From Pelodera strongyloides (Eukaryota; Nematoda; Chromadorea; Rhabditida; Rhabditidae): a stretch of DNA of 64,000 nt. How positions within the stretch are numbered: the stretch's first letter is position 1; every line of letters starts with the position of its first letter. Below, one piece after another: positions 61,301 to 64,000 of this stretch. Under the pieces are notes generated by a model. The model was not told where the DNA came from. It made no database searches and saw only the letters and a list, made by a program, of their open reading frames with translations. The stretch lies in contig JAANDG010000248.1 of assembly GCA_036852015.1 (NCBI GenBank), positions 124,001 to 188,000 on the forward strand. Reading direction: 5' to 3'. Made by a program: the position numbers and the translations under genes.

Positions 61301-63976
61301 CTGCGCAGGAAAGACAGCTCGTACTTACATTGTGCACTAATGGAGCTTTGCATAAGGTTAGTTTTGTAGCATTGCGCATTGCTCCAGGACACTTATTCAA
61401 GTCTGCGCAGAGTGGGCACTTTGTCTTCATGATGTTGAGTGTGTACTTTTCCTTTGTCTTATCATTTTAGTATTTATCGTTTAAAGCGAATTAGCGGTCG
61501 GTCTCAACACAAAAATACGAAAAGAGGAGGAGTAAACAACCGTGCGTTTACCGCCGTTTTCAAAATGTGCATTTTTGGACCTTTACTAGCCAAATTCAAA
61601 ATATTTTGTCAACATTTCGTCATTTGGATGCTTCGGAGTGTGTGATCATTTGAAAAGGCCATCCCTCGATTTTTCCGGGGCCGTGCTAGTATTAAAATCG
61701 GCAAATCGCCGGAAGCGAATTTTCCCATACAAAATCGCAAAAAATGGTTGTTTGAGAACATTTTTATACAAAATGCACTTATTTGTTTGTGTTTTTATGT
61801 TTATTGTCGTTTATAACTTTTTTCAAACTATTTTTGGTGAAAAAACCCCAAACCGGGTGGTATTTCGCTTTAATATTACACATGCATGTTTTCGTTGTTA
61901 TTTCTTGGCATGCGTGCGCCAGCCGCGTGGTTTGCCCTAACATCGGCCTGTTTTAGGAAGAACGTTATTTCTATCGTATCCAACAAAGTAGAAGAAGGTA
62001 TAAATGTTACGAATAACAGTCACATGTTGAGTGAAATTAAATAACGATTTTAGTACGTTCACGACCAAACGAAGGAAATTGGCTGGCGTCGATTTGACAA
62101 TTGGGTCACAGATATCATCGAGGGAATGACATATCTGCATAGCCAAGATGTCACACATCGGGATCTCAAAACAGCCAAGTAATTTATCGAATAAGTAAAG
62201 TTATTCCTTACGATGAAAATACAAAATGCTTGACATAAATATGAATCGATGACTAATGCAGGCGCTGTGAACCGAGCAGAGCATACATGTGTACTGTACT
62301 ACATGTGTACTAATCGAACACAGCATAGTTGTTGCGCAAAAAAAAAAAGATTTCATTCTACGTGTGGGTAATAAATATTACTAGTTAAAGCATAGAACAA
62401 ACGTTAACAAAAAAATACTGCTAAGCAAGTGGAACCTTAGGACACTCTTACCCTCACCTCGTTCAGCGTTCTCATTGAAGCCGATTGGTCACTTAAAATC
62501 ACCGATTTTGCCCGTTCAAAGATTGGATCAATCTCTAACATGTTTGCGGTGACTAGTAAAGTTGGCACCATTGGTTATATGGCACCCGAACTACTTTCGA
62601 AAGGAGACGACGGCAAGAATACACGAAAGGTATCTTTTTCTTCTTTGGCACGGGACCCACGTAGAATTAAATCTTTTGCGAAGATGGGTTTAACCTTACC
62701 ACTAATTATACGATTAATTTTCTGATTCTTCACCGTTATCGTAGGATACAAAGGGGTCCCAGGCTAGCATAGTCAAGACTAGATGTAAGAATAAATGTTG
62801 GTGTTATTGGGAACAATATGTTTTTAGGTTGACGTGTGGAGTTTTGGTGTGGTTCTCTGGGAGTTGTGCACCCGCTACGCTCCCTACAATGGTCTGTCGG
62901 AAACAGATGTCATTCTTAGGGTTTCGGAGAGGTCAGTTAAATACATACAGAGTAAGAAAAATAGAATGTTTACCGAGACCCTCACCTTGAAATTCATTCT
63001 TTGAGGTAATAAGACGTTCAAAGAAATCTCCCTAAGATATTATCTCTCCATCTCCATCTCTCTCTATGATCTCCTCTGTCGCACCCACAACTTAGGAAAG
63101 ACTAGTGCAATTGATATGGTTTCACTTTTAGTTTTTAACATCATTATCCCATCCCATTACGTTAGCTTCCAGCGCTCGGTTTAGCTCAGGTTGAGGCTCT
63201 CAGTTTCCACTGTTCTTTTAGTCATTTGTTCGACCTGTGTCGTGTCTGCATACATGATGAGGAAAATAGAGTTGCAAACCTTCCTTTTATTAACACACTT
63301 CAGGGAACTCAAGTTACCGGAACCAGGTGTTTTGCCTGACGAAATTTGCATGGTCATCAAGCAGTGTCTTTCATTTGATGCCGAGGACCGACCATCATTT
63401 GCGGACATAAAGGACGAGCTGTGGGCGGAGGCAAGACGTGTGCTCAGAAACAATGCAGAGGTATGTTTGAACAACAGGATAGCTACGGGCCCACCCTCTC
63501 GCCCTTCAATTTGCTCATTGCCATTTGTCCTTTTCTTTAACATATTCCTACTATTTACGTAAATGGAGGTGCTAGACCATAGGCCCATGGCGCTCCCCCG
63601 CATCTGCACCCTAACAATATCAATTTTTCTTTCCCTTTTTCAGGATTGGCCTGAGATAGCCACAGAATGTCACAAATTTGCCGAAAGTTTTCAATATGCA
63701 CCGAGGCCCAAATACTTCTATCCACCGTTACTGTTAGGCGTCGCGAATAACACAACGATTGTTGGAGGTTCCATTGAAACATTGAAGCTTAGCGAGACAC
63801 CAGATTTGGATTGGGAGGTACTATTTTAAAGAAGTATTCCTTATTTTCAGAATCTTGTACCATTTATCGCTCCTCCGCTCCTTGCCGAGGTAAACATGAC
63901 TGATTCACACAAAGCGGTGCAATCTGTTCTGACTACAGCTCACGAATTAGGTGTTGCCACCCCTACTGGGACATAA
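58380..63976 (+). CDS. K4: divergent DFA-motif kinase with a replaced first exon
   Basis: The proposed exons close in phase to about 526 aa: 58380-58431, 58994-59084, 59512-59650, 59857-60020, 60857-60954, 61096-61216, 61290-61356, 62054-62178, 62467-62629, 62828-62931, 63304-63460, 63644-63817, 63851-63976. The family ATG is lost: the acceptor TTTAG now runs straight into VFVELALQVPVD. The nearest donor that fits ends an ATG exon reading MTSSGNDTGFRWPPRPV (GTATGT at 58432). Kinase motifs are LGRGGDAAVFKG, VAVAIK, HRDLKTAN, TDFARSK (DFA) and GYMAPE. The last exon either stops at 63974-63976 or is cut by a GTAAAC donor at 63893 and continues right of the window. The first exon is an inference; an alternative is an extra exon near 58738. 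It is the most diverged intact copy, with small codon-level insertions in exons 5, 6 and 11. Confidence 0.78.
59098..59292. repeat. Family C element in K4 intron 1
   Basis: CTAAAGGGAGAGGCCCATC with AACCTATATTTACGA on the left, and TCGTAAATATAGGTTTAG then TTGATGGGCCTGTC on the right. Short internal deletion variant. Confidence 0.75.
61481..61873. repeat. Divergent family A-type element in K4 intron 6
   Basis: TTAAAGCGAA on the left and TGGTATTTCGCTTTAA on the right bound about 390 bp with an unrelated interior. TTAA is present at both ends. Confidence 0.6.
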
Positions 63977-64000
63977 ATATAAAATGTGTAAAAATATAGC

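Overview
The window is eukaryotic and most likely from a nematode. Genes are split by introns with T-rich TTTTCAG-type acceptors. Several start codons sit 2-5 bases behind a perfect 3' splice site with no matching upstream exon, the usual sign of spliced-leader trans-splicing. The nematode call is an inference. I rebuilt the gene models by hand from splice sites, reading phase and family homology, and the phases close in every complete model below.

Layout. 1-7.3 kb: the 3' part of a Ty3/gypsy LTR retrotransposon (gag-protease, a canonical -1 frameshift site, RT-RNaseH-integrase, then an extra domain resembling an SGNH hydrolase). 7.36-8.62 kb (minus): the first three exons of a kinase-family gene (K0). 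Its kinase half is not in the window because the retrotransposon lies where exon 4 onward should be. 8.6-13 kb: gene-poor, with several inverted-repeat elements. 13.16-17.14 kb (plus): a secreted cysteine-rich protein whose last intron carries a 5'-truncated Penelope-like element (RT, GIY-YIG nuclease, hammerhead-like core). 18-30 kb (minus): three conserved genes in a row, transcribed PP2A catalytic subunit, then a MOB1-like kinase activator, then a PQBP1-like WW-domain splicing factor. The MOB-PQBP1 spacing and splice-acceptor context could suit an operon.

33.9-64 kb (plus): a tandem array of the same kinase family. K1 (524 aa) and K2 (555 aa) look intact, a lone exon relic lies at 42.3 kb, K3 is a shattered pseudogene, and K4 (about 526 aa) has a replaced first exon. 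The array shares a 13-exon plan: an unrecognised N-terminal domain of about 135 residues, then a TKL/MLK-like kinase domain. The HRD and APE motifs are intact, but every readable copy has Asp-Phe-Ala instead of Asp-Phe-Gly in the activation loop. K2 has duplicated an exon, and three introns use GC instead of GT donors.

The spaces between and inside genes are packed with short inverted-repeat elements. Most begin TTAAAG and end CTTTAA, and one filled-versus-empty site pair (K1 tail versus K2 tail) shows a precise TTAA target duplication. A degenerate mariner, fragments of two LINE-type elements and a roughly 450-bp ATT microsatellite complete the picture.
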